A stretch of DNA of 64,000 nt from Chrysomallon squamiferum (Eukaryota > Mollusca > Gastropoda > Neomphalida > Peltospiridae): NCBI GenBank assembly GCA_012295275.1, contig CM022678.1, forward strand, positions 6,530,059 to 6,594,058. Reading direction: 5' to 3'. A program made the translations under genes and the position numbers. The notes beneath the pieces were generated by a model, which worked only from the letters and a program-made list of their open reading frames with translations, ran no database searches and was not told where the DNA came from. Below, one piece after another: positions 43,684 to 58,820 of this stretch; positions within the stretch are counted from its first letter, which is position 1; every line of letters starts with the position of its first letter.

Positions 43684-44753
43684 ATGGACAACGTTACAAG
43701 ACTGAATCCTGCACTGACTACTCGTGACGTCACGGGCAACGTCACAACAGTACTTCATTATACTGGTGGCATCTATCAACTGAGTGCTTCTGACGTTGCC
43801 GGCATTCACATATTTCTGATGTGTATAGATGTTCCTGCCAACGCTTTAGTGTTTGTTCTGACGAGCGAAAATAAACTTGGTGCTCTTTCCTACCCGATTT
43901 ATTTGAATTTTCTGGCTCTTTCTGACAGCCTCGTTCTCATAACCAAAGGATATGATGCTATTATGTCTTTGCCTATGATAAACTTTCCAGATATCTACGA
44001 AAATATTCCATGTTGGCTGCGGTGTGTTTTCGTCAAGTTTCCGATCATTACGTCACCGTGGTTGCTGGTTGGTCTCTCGCTGGACAGATGCATTTGTATT
44101 TGTCACCCAATGATACGAGAAAAATTCTGTACGCGCCGCAAAGCGTATTTCTTCTGTTGTTGCGTTCTCGCGGTCTCCCTGTTGATCACTTCGCGATACA
44201 TAGCAGATGACTACCCAGATTACGTGTTCAGTCAGTGTTACCTTAAAAATTCAAGTTTCCAGAGTCTACACGTCACCGCAACATTCTTTGGTGATCTGCC
44301 ATGCTTTTTTTAGAAACAGTGAAGGTCTATCACATCATCATTCGAATCTTGGCCGGGCCCATTCCTTGTTTGTTTCTTTTCGTTCTAAACGTACGAATAA
44401 TTGTGTACATCCAAAAGAGTAATCGTTTCAGAAACAAATGTTCCTTAGAATCCACCCAGGGAAAGATCAGTTTCAAACAAACAAAGTCATGGCCATCACT
44501 GCTAGTTAGCTTTTGCGCTCTAGTTACGTTGTTACCAATATCTGTCTGGGAATGTGTCTACTTGTATATCCCAGGCGATGATACCACTTGGGCACATCTT
44601 ATGAATGCCAGATATACCTTTCTTACAATCTATACGTTCAATTTTGCACAGAAATTTTTCATATTGCTTGCAAGTTCAGCTAACTACCGTCACATCCTCA
44701 AAACCAAATTGCGATGTTGCTGTGCTCCTTGGAGAAGAAATGCACCTAATTAA
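43684..44753 (+). pseudogene. Divergent rhodopsin-type GPCR, copy A, one frameshift
   Basis: Starts at ATG 43684 (MDNVTRLNPALT) and would encode about 356 aa if one base were not missing at 44305-44311. Copy A has seven T there where copy C reads TTTTTGTT; this gives TAG at 44311, after which the +1 frame continues (LETVKVYHIIIR) to TAA at 44751-44753. Features: N-glycosylation sites in the N-terminus, TM1 with FLMCIDVPANALVFVL, TM2 with LNFLALSDSLVL, a DRC motif in place of DRY (SLDRCICICHP), TM6 FCALVTLLPISVWEC, and TM7 where NPxxY is replaced by SANYR. The best guess is a peptide or chemosensory receptor of a lineage-specific family; FMRFamide-receptor-like text (CHP...FCTRRKA) is present in the second intracellular loop. 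All frameshifts lie in homopolymers, so a sequencing error is possible. Confidence 0.75.
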
Positions 44754-44852
44754 AATTTGTAAAAATCACAAATGAAACTTAATTAGTTAATATCAAAGAT
44801 GAAGCTTTCTCTGCTATCGAAGATTAAAAAATGTTACATTTATGTTATGGAA

Positions 44853-44903
<51 letters not shown>

Positions 44904-46440
44904 TTTAAAATAAATGAATTTGACACAGCTTTGAAACATCTTCAAGACAAGAGGGAAACAGTTTTATCGCTTTATACGTGAAAAGTTATCGTCGAAAAAG
45001 TAAAAAAAACCTGAAATGCAAATCAACATTAATGTGTATTAACGAATTACAGGCTGACAGAGTAAATTAAGACTTTGAAATTAAAAATTTGTATTGATCA
45101 GTTATAAAGCGAAACAATCTCATCAACAACGTAAATATAACGCTGAAACTAAAATAAAAATAATAACAGTAACACTAAAAATAAAAAGTGTTTTTTACTA
45201 CTGGAAAGTTACCATTGCGAAATTATTTTCTTCAGACTATAAAACAAATCGCTGAAACAAATGTGAAATCAAATGTAAATTGAAAGGTTACGGCGAATAA
45301 AGACGCCTCCAAGCGTATATAAAAGATCGGTCTTGCCAACGGTCATTTCAACATATTGTGTGTAAGATATAAGCCATACAGATGAATACAATGTATACAA
45401 GAGATCAGCGGGACAACAGATTATTGTAAAGAACGTAAAAGATAAGCGAAACAAAATGACTCTTGAACGTGTACAAAACGTGTACTATAGAACATATTAT
45501 TTCAACGTGCATAAGAAGCGAGCCTTTACAGCTTGTAAGCTCAGCTTATGAAAGAGCTTTTCTTCACACTAGATGATATCAGTGTACATAAGATGTGAGC
45601 CTTTACAGCTGATCAGGGAAATGGTGAGAAAATGAAAACGTTTTTGAAGAAGTGTTGACAAAGTGAACGGTAGTCATATTAATCTGTCGTGAATCAATCT
45701 GAGGGAGGAAACGTAATGTCTGGTGTATTCAAGATTTGAATTCTGTCTAATCTTTCAAGAGAATACGTGACATTGTGATTACTGAAATGAATTTGATGAA
45801 ATTGAAAAACAGATCAATTTATAATCATGATTTGAGAAACATTCTGAATACCAGTCTTGGTATCCAACTCACTCTGACTGATCAAACGTCTTAGTTTTTC
45901 TTAAAAATAAAAATAATGAAAACTGTTGACGATTTCTAAACGTCACATGAAAAAATTTATTAACATTTTCCCCTGTAGTCAGACAGTTTTAACAGTTCGA
46001 ATCTCGCAGTTTCATCATGCAACATTTTTCACCTATCAAAAGCAACTGAGGATCATGTTTATATTTGGATTAATATTCCAAGTGAAATACATGTTGTTGT
46101 TTTTTTTTTTAATTTGTATAACATAAAAATAAGTAAATGCTTAATTATGTGTCTTAGATACTTTTTATTTAATGTATATTTTGTATTTAATAATTACATT
46201 ATGAACAAATAATTAATATGTAACTTAATGTGTTGTGCAGTTTCTATCTATAATGTATATAATGTTTTGTATAAATTACAATCTGATAAGATGTTTTGTA
46301 TAAATTACAAACTGTCATAAATAACTGTACACATAACATTACGAAAGAGTCTTCCAAAAATAATATTTTATACGATTTTTGCCGTTGAATGACTTTTAAT
46401 CTTTAATAACAAACAATAACAATTTTTTCGTATGTTAACT
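44754..46440. other. 3' flank of receptor copy A
   Basis: Matches the flank of copy C (complement of 57550-58820) over most of its length, apart from a roughly 400-base block (about 44890-45310) present only here, at an AT microsatellite (44857-44899). GAGCCTTTACAGCT occurs twice (45520 and 45598) next to short copies of CTTATG and TGATCA-type sequence. No coding frame is supported. Confidence 0.6.
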
Positions 46441-46820
46441 CAAAATTATACTGAAAATCTCAAGTTCTTTTTCATTCTTGTCTTTCTTTTTCTTCTGTTT
46501 TTTTCTTTTGTTTCATTTTTTTTGTCTTTTTTTTGTTTGTTTTTTTCCATTTCTAATTAATATACGAAGTATAGAAACAAAAGAGTAAAGATAAAAATGT
46601 GTGGGTTCAGCCATTTTCTGTAGTTGTGACGTCATTACATATAGGGCGGATTGATAGTTATTGAAACCAATGCAAACTGGTACTTCCGCTATGCGATGAC
46701 GTCACGACTACAGAAAAATGGCGCAGCTCAAATGTCTTTATTTGTATAGTTTCGTTTCTATATATCCTTATAAACTAAATCTAGACGTATACAACAATAA
46801 ATGTTTTTAAATGACATCAC

Positions 46821-46896
<76 letters not shown>

Positions 46897-47096
46897 TTTT
46901 ATTTTATTTTATTTTATTTTTTTTTTTTTGAAAATCATTGTTGTGAAGAAAATTCATCATGTTTCTTCTTTTTTCTTTTCTTTCTTTTCTACGCATTTAG
47001 CTGTTCTGTTCACTATACTAAAATCATTAGACATGTAATGTTTTTAAATGACATCACTGACTTGAAATACTTCATAAATATTAACTTGTTGGCTAT

Positions 47097-47129
<33 letters not shown>

Positions 47130-47650
47130 TATAATTATTATTATTAATATTATTATTTATTTATTTTATTTTATTTTAGTTTATGTTATTTATTTATTAA
47201 TTTATTTTATTTTATTTTAGTTTTTTTTTTTTTAATTTTTTTGAAATTCATTATGAGAAGGAGAATCTAATATTCAGAATCTAGAACATAATTTAATAAT
47301 TCTTCTCCTGTTTTTCTCTTGAAACAATTTCAGTATAAACATAATGAAAAATATCAACGGTTTTAATTATTATTATTGTTGTTGTTGTTGTTGTTGTTGT
47401 TGTTATCATTATGCTCTATTTTACTGTTATTTGTTGTCGTTTCAAGAGAAGACAATCTATAAATTTTCATTTTATTTGTAAAGTGCTTATTAAGTTTCCC
47501 ACGCAAAACAACTTCACTCTCATCTGAACAATTAATAAATGTTTGCATTTTCTTTCTTTTTTTTTTTCTTTTTTTTTTTCTGTTCTGTTCTGTTCACTTA
47601 ATAAAACCATTACACTTCACTTTGTTATGTTTAATTAATAATCGTTAATG
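46440..47650. other. Insertion or retained block in unit A, absent from unit C
   Basis: Unit C joins TATGTTAAG directly to TGCTAAACTTATTTTTGTAG. In unit A about 1.2 kb lies between TATGTTAA (left) and CGTTAATGCTAAAC (right). Both joins carry TTAA, as a target duplication would. The block holds a 193-bp hairpin element, ATT and ATTT microsatellites (46820-46910 and 47095-47215), two copies of AATGTTTTTAAATGACATCA (46800 and 47038), and a TTG repeat (47375-47405). No terminal inverted repeats are obvious at the block ends, so a deletion in C is equally possible. Confidence 0.5.
46570..46762. mobile_element. 193-bp hairpin (foldback) element, MITE-like
   Basis: Left arm 46570-46635 and right arm 46696-46762 are near-complements: TATAGAAAC...CCATTTTCTGTAGTTGTGACGTCAT against the complement of ATGACGTCACGACTACAGAAAAATGG...GTTTCTATA. 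The 60-base loop between them is unrelated. TA dinucleotides flank the arms. Such long-stem, short elements are usually non-autonomous DNA transposons. It lies within the block found only in unit A. Confidence 0.65.
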
Positions 47651-47744
47651 CTAAACTTATTTTTATAGTGTCTTTGCATGTTCTCTTGACATCTATGAAA
47701 TATTTTAATAAATTTATGCTAAATAGTAATAACAGGGATAACAA

Positions 47745-47799
47745 TGATGATGATAATAATAATAGTGATAATAATGATGATGATGATGGTAATAATAAT

Positions 47800-47878
<79 letters not shown>

Positions 47879-47885
47879 GTAACAG
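47745..47885. repeat. AAT/AAC/GAT trinucleotide microsatellite
   Basis: GAT, AAC and AAT tracts, read as poly-Asn on one strand and poly-Leu on the other; a diverged version lies on the opposite strand at 57310-57470 in unit C. Confidence 0.9.
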
Positions 47886-48639
47886 TAACAATAATATTAA
47901 TGAAAGACGTTTGGCATCAATAAGCTATTTATTAGATATTTGTTTTCTTGGAAATTATTTTTTTTTTTTTTCAAGAACTAAAACTATATGGTTTTTTTTA
48001 TTTTTCTTGAAATTTTAATAAAATTTTTATTCATAGAAATTTCATTTGTATTTTTTCAAAAGTCAAATAAATGAAGCTCCTTTTTCTTCGTTTCTTCTTT
48101 TTTATTCATTTACTTTTCAACTGTACTGAGTGGAAAATACAACAGATTTGTGCTGTACTACACGAATGTTCTCGCAGACGACAGAAATCTATTTTAAGAC
48201 AATAACTCACAATGGTTCAGAGTTACCTCACCCTTGACTTCCTTGCTACGTCATCAGTGCCAATGATCCTTTCCTAAATATTCCATAAAATTGTAAAGAA
48301 CTTATTTACGATGAAAAATAGGTGCAACTGCTTATGATACAATACCAGTGGCTGAAAAACAATTATCAAATTAAGAAATATATATATATATATAATTATT
48401 AACAAACAACAACTTAGAGAAAAACAATACAAGTCTTATTATCAACTTAAAAAGAACTTTCATCAATCAATATAAAAACAAGAATGTCATCAGAAATTTA
48501 AAAGTTACTTTGATCAACAATTTAAGAAATTTCATCAACAGTTTAAGGACAACTTGAATCAACAATTTGAAAATAACATTAAAAAAAAAAAAAAAAAAAA
48601 AAAATTTAGAAACTTTCATCAACAGTTTAAACATAACCA

Positions 48640-52338
<3,699 letters not shown>

Positions 52339-53604
52339 CTATCGACAGGTGAGTCTCTTGAAAAGCCGCGAACATTCCCGACGGAACCGCGTGTTGCAGA
52401 ACCCGTATATGAGCGGGTTGACGGTGTTGCTGATGAGGTAGGATCTGACGAACAGGTTCACGGCCACGCTCTCCGTTTCGCTCAGCTTGGCGAACCAGGC
52501 GAGGCCGTAGTGAACCCGTATGATGGACAGGACGAGGTAAGGGACGAAGCTGACGATAAAAACGAGGGTGATGAAAAACAACGTCACCGTCGCCTTCCCC
52601 GCCTGCATTCCGGACTTGCTGATGTTCAGCGTCATCAGGGTCCCCCAGCACCGGCGGCTTCGTTTTTCCGGAGACTTCGCGGACTCGGCTGTTTCCGTCT
52701 TCTCGAAGACCTCGTCGCTCGAAGAGTTCGTGCCGACCGGAGACGAAGCGCTCGTGGACTCGCTTTCGGTGGTCTCCGACGGGTTTTCCGCGACTTCGGG
52801 TCTGAGCGTGTTTTTCTTGGTGAACGAGCACTGTCTGTCTCGCCTCACTTTCCTCATCCAAATCTTCGCGCCAATGATGACGTACAGAACGACCAAAGCG
52901 GCAACAACCGATAAGAAACCCACCCACAGGTACGTGTAGTACGCCAGTAGGTACCAGGTGTCGTCCATCTTGTTCTCGATGTTGCACATGACCAGTTCGA
53001 TTTCTCCGAGCCTCGTTTTGATCGCTCTGACGTAGTTTCCGTACAGAATGAGGCTCGGCCAGGAGACGGCTATTCCAATCACTATGGCAACACAGCAAGC
53101 GATTTTCGCGCCTCTGTACGAAAACGACCGTCTCGTGGGCAGACATATTTTGATGTATCTGTCGACGGCTATAATCAGGAGCACCATGGCGGAGTTGTTG
53201 TTCATCCAGAATGTCGAGCACCGCGACACTTTGCAGAAGATCGGGTGGTCGAAGTAATAGAAGTTGTACATGACTGCCAGTTCGGTGGGCATGGTGATGA
53301 CGCAGTTGACGAGGTCGAAAACGGCGAGGGTGGACACGAAGAAGCGCGTCGGGGTCCGGCTCCACCGGAAGTTGTAGATGTAGATCACGAGAGAGTTTCC
53401 CAGAATTCCTATCGCCATCATCACGGCGGTGTAGACGATTGGAATAATCAGCTTCCTGGCCTCTCTGGCGTTCAGATCGTAGAGGAATTTTTCGGACAGC
53501 CCGGTCGCGGTTTTGCTGAAGTTGGACATCGTTGATATCGTCGTCGTCCCTAGGCTCACGGCGTGGACGTCGACGTCGTTAACAGTCGTGTCGGTTGTGG
53601 TCAT
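52339..53604 (-). CDS. Intronless class A (rhodopsin-family) peptide-type GPCR
   Basis: One open frame of 421 aa. The N-terminus (1-50) is Ser/Thr-rich with an NFS glycosylation site. TM1 carries GILGN (66-70, conserved Asn70), TM2 STLAVFDLVN (Asp97), TM3 ends in DRY (148-150), C124 and C207 are placed for the TM3-ECL2 disulfide, TM5 is about 218-246, TM6 about 337-362 with FVPY in place of CWxP, and TM7 has NPLIY (396-400). The third intracellular loop is long (about 250-336) and rich in Ser, Glu and Lys, giving many possible phosphorylation sites. The C-tail is short with cysteines that may be palmitoylated. Overall it resembles invertebrate neuropeptide receptors, but I cannot name the ligand. 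Start chosen at the first ATG; a later Met at 26 is possible. GC is much higher than its flanks. Confidence 0.88.
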   Translation of the reverse strand: MTTTDTTVNDVDVHAVSLGTTTISTMSNFSKTATGLSEKFLYDLNAREARKLIIPIVYTAVMMAIGILGNSLVIYIYNFRWSRTPTRFFVSTLAVFDLVNCVITMPTELAVMYNFYYFDHPIFCKVSRCSTFWMNNNSAMVLLIIAVDRYIKICLPTRRSFSYRGAKIACCVAIVIGIAVSWPSLILYGNYVRAIKTRLGEIELVMCNIENKMDDTWYLLAYYTYLWVGFLSVVAALVVLYVIIGAKIWMRKVRRDRQCSFTKKNTLRPEVAENPSETTESESTSASSPVGTNSSSDEVFEKTETAESAKSPEKRSRRCWGTLMTLNISKSGMQAGKATVTLFFITLVFIVSFVPYLVLSIIRVHYGLAWFAKLSETESVAVNLFVRSYLISNTVNPLIYGFCNTRFRRECSRLFKRLTCR

Positions 53605-53664
53605 AATTTTCTTCTTTGAATTCGTTTTAATTTTGTCTCTGTTTTCTCCTTGCGTGTTGTGTTT

Positions 53665-53960
53665 CGAACAAGTTTTCTTGTTTTGTTTGTTTCCCTAAAT
53701 TCGCGTTGTACCAGTTTCAACTGAAATCAGGAGACGAAACAAAATTTAAAACAGAGAGACTGACTGTGTGCGTATGTGTGTGTGTGTGTGTGTGTGCGTG
53801 TTCTCGTCCTTATTTTGTGTTTTGCTAGTCGTTTTTTTATGTGTTTTTTTTTATTTTAACTGTGTTTTGTTCGTTCCCCCAAATTCTCGTTTTACCAGTT
53901 TCAACTGAAATAAGGAGTCGAAACAAAATTTAAAACAGAGGGAGTGAACTCGGTGTGTAT
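53665..53960 (+). repeat. Tandem duplication upstream of the class A receptor
   Basis: ACCAGTTTCAACTGAAAT, GAAACAAAATTTAAAACAGAG and the preceding TTTTGTT...AAATTC stretch occur at about 53675-53760 and again at about 53855-53940, roughly 182 bases apart. The unit ends in GT-rich sequence. It sits 60-360 bases before the receptor start codon (minus strand), so it may lie in the promoter or 5'UTR. Confidence 0.75.
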
Positions 53961-54085
53961 GGGTGTGTTTGTGTGCCTGAACGTGCGTCTGGGTGCCTGA
54001 GTGTATGCGTGTGAGTGTGAATGTGCGTGAATGTCTGTGCTGTTAAATCGGTAATAATATTTACATTTTTTTTCTTTCTATTCAT

Positions 54086-54145
<60 letters not shown>

Positions 54146-54527
54146 GTCTGTCTGTCTTCATATATATATAGGTAGGCGTCACCGATGAAACTATATTTAC
54201 TTGGATACATTATTTACCTACATAACGTTAATGTGTATATTTATTTTAATACATTTATAAATAATAAAGAATTATTTTGTTTTATAATTTTTTTTTGTAA
54301 AATAAAAACAGTAATTAAAATAATTAAAATAAATAAATAAATAAATACGAACTTATTGTCACTGTTGTTCATATAAGATGTCGTCATTTCTCCATTATCG
54401 ACTGATAACTACTGAAACAATTTTAACAAGTCATTTCCTTACAAGATCGTGAACATAATATATACACATTCATACATTACACATAAATACACACGTACAG
54501 ACATAAACACATGTATTCTCTCTCTCT

Positions 54528-54562
<35 letters not shown>

Positions 54563-54578
54563 GTGTATATATTCATAC

Positions 54579-54618
<40 letters not shown>

Positions 54619-55040
54619 AATAAATAAATACGTGTCGTCTCCTTGTATGTTACTGACCAAAAAACAGAAAAATATCAGACTCGTTTCTACTTAATGTATA
54701 CTGACCAAAAAAGAAACAGACAAAAGAAACTCCTCAAAAAAAAAAAAAATATGAACGAACAGACTTAAAAAGCATCAAAAAAAAAAAAAAAATAAAATAA
54801 AGGGATAAAGAAATATCATTAACATAATTTTTTTTATCTATATTTCTTTTGGATTTTCTGTTGTTTTTTGGATTTTAAACAATTTTTTTAATTATTTCTC
54901 GGACTAATAATTTATTCTTATTTACCTGTTCGAGCTAGGGATACATACAAAGAAACATACATACGTACATACGTACCTACCTACCTATCTACATACATAC
55001 ATACATACATACATACATACATACATACAAACATACATAC
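53961..55040. other. Intergenic microsatellite-rich DNA
   Basis: CT tracts at 54092-54140 and 54538-54558, TAA/AAAT tracts at 54582-54630, A-runs at 54737-54795, and a CATA/ATAC tract at 54956-55040. No gene is seen. Confidence 0.7.
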
Positions 55041-55400
55041 ATACCACTCATATGGTTGGTTTAACGGATCACGTGTTTGACACGAGTCATATGATTGGTT
55101 TAAACAGTTTGTTAGAGTGAGGAGGTGACTAAATCGAATCATTATGATTCTGTTAAATACAAAAATGAAATCTGCACCGTGGCAAGACAGTTGTTTTAAC
55201 AGCACCAACAGTTTTCAGTCAAAGAGTGACTCAGCATTTCTTAAAATTATCATTCTTCGTCGACTGCTTTATTTAAAAAAAAAAAATCGTCTGAGCTTGT
55301 ATAGATGTACTGATATGAGAACACTGAGCGATGTTTACTAATGTTAGAAGGTTGTCAGGTTTCCTTTCATTTTAGAAAACAGCTAGGTTTGTATCAATGT

Positions 55401-55460
<60 letters not shown>
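55401..55460. repeat. Homopolymer A run of about 60 bases in unit B
   Basis: About 60 consecutive A following CAATGTC, at a place where units A and C have the 28-bp array. It has no retroelement body upstream that I recognise. Confidence 0.9.
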
Positions 55461-55462
<2 letters not shown>

Positions 55463-57299
55463 AGGAAAATAAATTTGGTTTCTAATCAATTCCCAAATAT
55501 ACCACATTTTTAGTGACGTCGTTCGCAAAAGTGTGACGTTTATTTTGACGTCAGAACTCTGTCTGAATTGGGTGAGAAAAATGCTACGTTTGTTTTTATA
55601 TCAAGAAAACTGTAAATGGATTTATTTGAGAACATTGTTTAAGGTTTTTGCTGGTATCAGAACACTGTCTGATTTGAATATATGTGAAAAAAAATGTCAC
55701 GTTTGTTTCGATGTGTGTGATAGTTACACTTTGAAATCGTTTAATTTTTCTTCTCATAAGCACTTCACACGACATCACGATCCGTGATGAGTTTTATTAA
55801 TGATTTCAAATCTTTCTGAACAAACGCAGGAGATCCTTTTAAAGTACACCATTCCATCTTGTTACTTAATACAACAGCAAAGAGCTGAAGAAGTTACTCA
55901 TCTTTTACTTACAAACGTATTAACCAAAATGATTTCTCTTTCCATGTTATAAAATCAATTCTCGCAAATGTTTTTAAGAGTTCAGCACGGTTTTCGCATC
56001 ATAAGCTTTAGTGTTATGCAACTGGATTTGAAATGAAACTGTGTTGACCTTACACGATGCAGTTTTCGACAATGCTTCTGTTTAGAGGAGTAAGGAATAG
56101 GTTTAGCATATCTAAAAAAAAAGAATATATTATTCGTCTTGTATAGAGAAATGATAGCCTTTTTGCTGTAGTCATTTATTATATTTCTTGACTGCTTAGT
56201 GAAACGGTTGATCTACAGTCATTTATTATACTAGTTTACTATTTAGTCTTCTGTGGAGTAGTCAAATATTTTTCTGTAGTCATTTATTATCTTAATTGCT
56301 ACTTAGTCATGAGTAGAATAGTCAAACATTTTTCTGTTGTTATTTATTATGCTAGTTTACTATGTAGTCAAGAGTAGAGTAGTCAAAACATTTTCTGTAG
56401 TCATTTATTATTTTATTACTACTTAGTCATGAATGAGTATGTGAAGAACGGGACAACTAATGAAAGTAAATTATTTTCTGAAAACTGATTTTAAATTGAT
56501 AGTTGTTATGTTTTTACTTTTCTTTTCTTTTTTTCTTTTCTTTAAAAAATTCTTAACGGAAGTTTGTTTGAAATGTTTGATTTATTTTGTCTTTAATCTG
56601 TTGATGAATTTTTTTTTTTTTTTCGGTCTTATTTTCATATTGTTGATGAAGGTTTTTAAATTGCTGATGAGTGTTCCTTTTAAATTTCTCATGAAATTTT
56701 TGTATTTATATTCTTTTTAAACTGATAACAACACTTGTTTGTTTTTTGTGGGTTCTTTTTGGTCCTTTTTGTTTTTATTTTTCTAAAGCTAATTGCACAA
56801 AGTTTTAGCATAGAAACAATTATATTGAATTTCTTAATTTGATTAACTTTTTAGAGCCATTGGCAGTAGACTGTTTCACCGATTTTTCATTCTTTGCGCA
56901 TCGTAAATAAGTTCTTTACAATTTCTGGAAATATTTGGAAAGGATGATGGGCACTGATGACATAGCAGGAAAGCAAGGGTGAGGTAACTCTGAACCATTG
57001 TGAGTTATTGTCTTAAAATAGATTTCTGTCGTCTGCGAGAACATTCGTGTAGTACAGCACACATCTGATGTATTTTCCACTCAGTACAGTTGAAAAGTAA
57101 ATGAAAAAAACAAAAAAAAAAGAAGAAAAGTGCTTAATTTATTTACTTTTGAAAAATACAAATGAAATTTCTATGAATAAAATTGTTATTAATATTTATA
57201 AAAATATAATATACATATATTTTTTGTTCTTCTTCTTCAAAAAAATTAAATTCCAAGAAAACAAATATCTAATAAATAGCTGATTGATGCCAAACGTCT

Positions 57300-57475
57300 T
57301 TCATTAATATTATTGTTATTGTTGTTATTATTATTGTTGTTGTTGTAGTTGTTGTTATTATTACCATCATTATTATCACTATTATTATTATTATCATCAT
57401 CACCATCACCATCATTATTATCACTATTATTATTATTATTATCATTATTATTATTATTATTATTACTATTCAGCA
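57300..57475. repeat. ATT/GTT/ATC trinucleotide zone in unit C
   Basis: Diverged opposite-strand counterpart of 47745-47885, inside unit C. Confidence 0.8.
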
Positions 57476-58820
57476 TACATTTATGAAAATATTTCATAGA
57501 TATCAAGAGTAAAATGCAAAGACTACAAAAATAAGTTTAGCACTTAACATACGAAAACAGTTGTAATTGTTTGTTATTAACGATTAAAAGTCATAAAATC
57601 GTAACTTTTTTGCAAGTATAAAATATTATTTTTGGAAGATTCTTTCGTAATGTTATGCGTACAGTTAATTATGACATATATATATATAAATATACACACA
57701 TACACACACACACATACATACATATACATTATATATATACTGAGTTAAACAGTAATTTCTTATCAGTTTGTAATTTATACAAAACATTATATACATTATA
57801 GATAGAAACTGCACAACACATTAACTTACATATTAATTATTTGTTCATAAAATAATTATTAAATACAGAATATACATTTAAATAAAAAGTATTTAAGACA
57901 CATAATTAAGCATTTACTTATTTTTATGTTATACAAATTAAAAAATAACCACAACAATATGTATTTCACTTGGAATATTAATCCAAATATAAACATGATC
58001 CTCAGTTGCTTTTGATAGGTGAAAAATATTGCATGATGAAACTGCTAGATTCGAACTGTTAAAACTGTCTGACTACAGGCGAAAATGTTAATAAATTTGT
58101 TTCATTTGACGTTTAGAAATCGTCTACAGATTTCATTATTTTTATTTTTAAGAAAAACTAAGACGTTTGATGAGTCAAAGTGAATTGGATACCAAGACTG
58201 GTATTCAGAATGTTTCTCAAATCATGATTATAAATTGATCTATCTTTGAATTTCATCAAATTCATTTCAGTAATCACAATGTCACGTATTCTCTTGAAAG
58301 ATTAGACAGAATTCAAATGTTGACTACACCAGACATTACGTTTCCTTCCTCAGATTGATTTACGACAGATTAATATGACTACCGTTCACTTTGTCAACAC
58401 TTCTTCAAAAACGTTTTCATTGTGTCTCACCATTTCCCTGATAAGCTGTAAAGGCTCACATCTTATGTACACTGATATCATCTAGTGTGAATAAAAGCTC
58501 TTTCATAAGCTGAGCTTACAAGCTGTAAAGGCTCGCTTCTTATGCACGTTGAAATAATCTGTTCTATAGTACACGTTTTGTACACGTTCAAGAGTTATTT
58601 TGTTTCGCTTATCTTTTACGTTCTTTACAATAATCTGTTGTCTCGCTGATCTCTTGTATACATTGTATTCATCTGTATGGCTTATATCTTACACACAATA
58701 TGTTGAAATGACCGTTGGCAAGATCTTCTTATATATATATATATTTCCATAATACAAATGTAAAAATTTTAATCTTCGATAGCAAAGAAGGCTTCATCTT
58801 TGATATTAACTAATTAAGTT

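Noticed and set aside
55401-55460. Sixty-base A run as the tail of a retrotransposon
   Set aside because: No retroelement coding sequence or target-site duplication was seen beside it; it replaces part of a tandem array in a duplicated unit.
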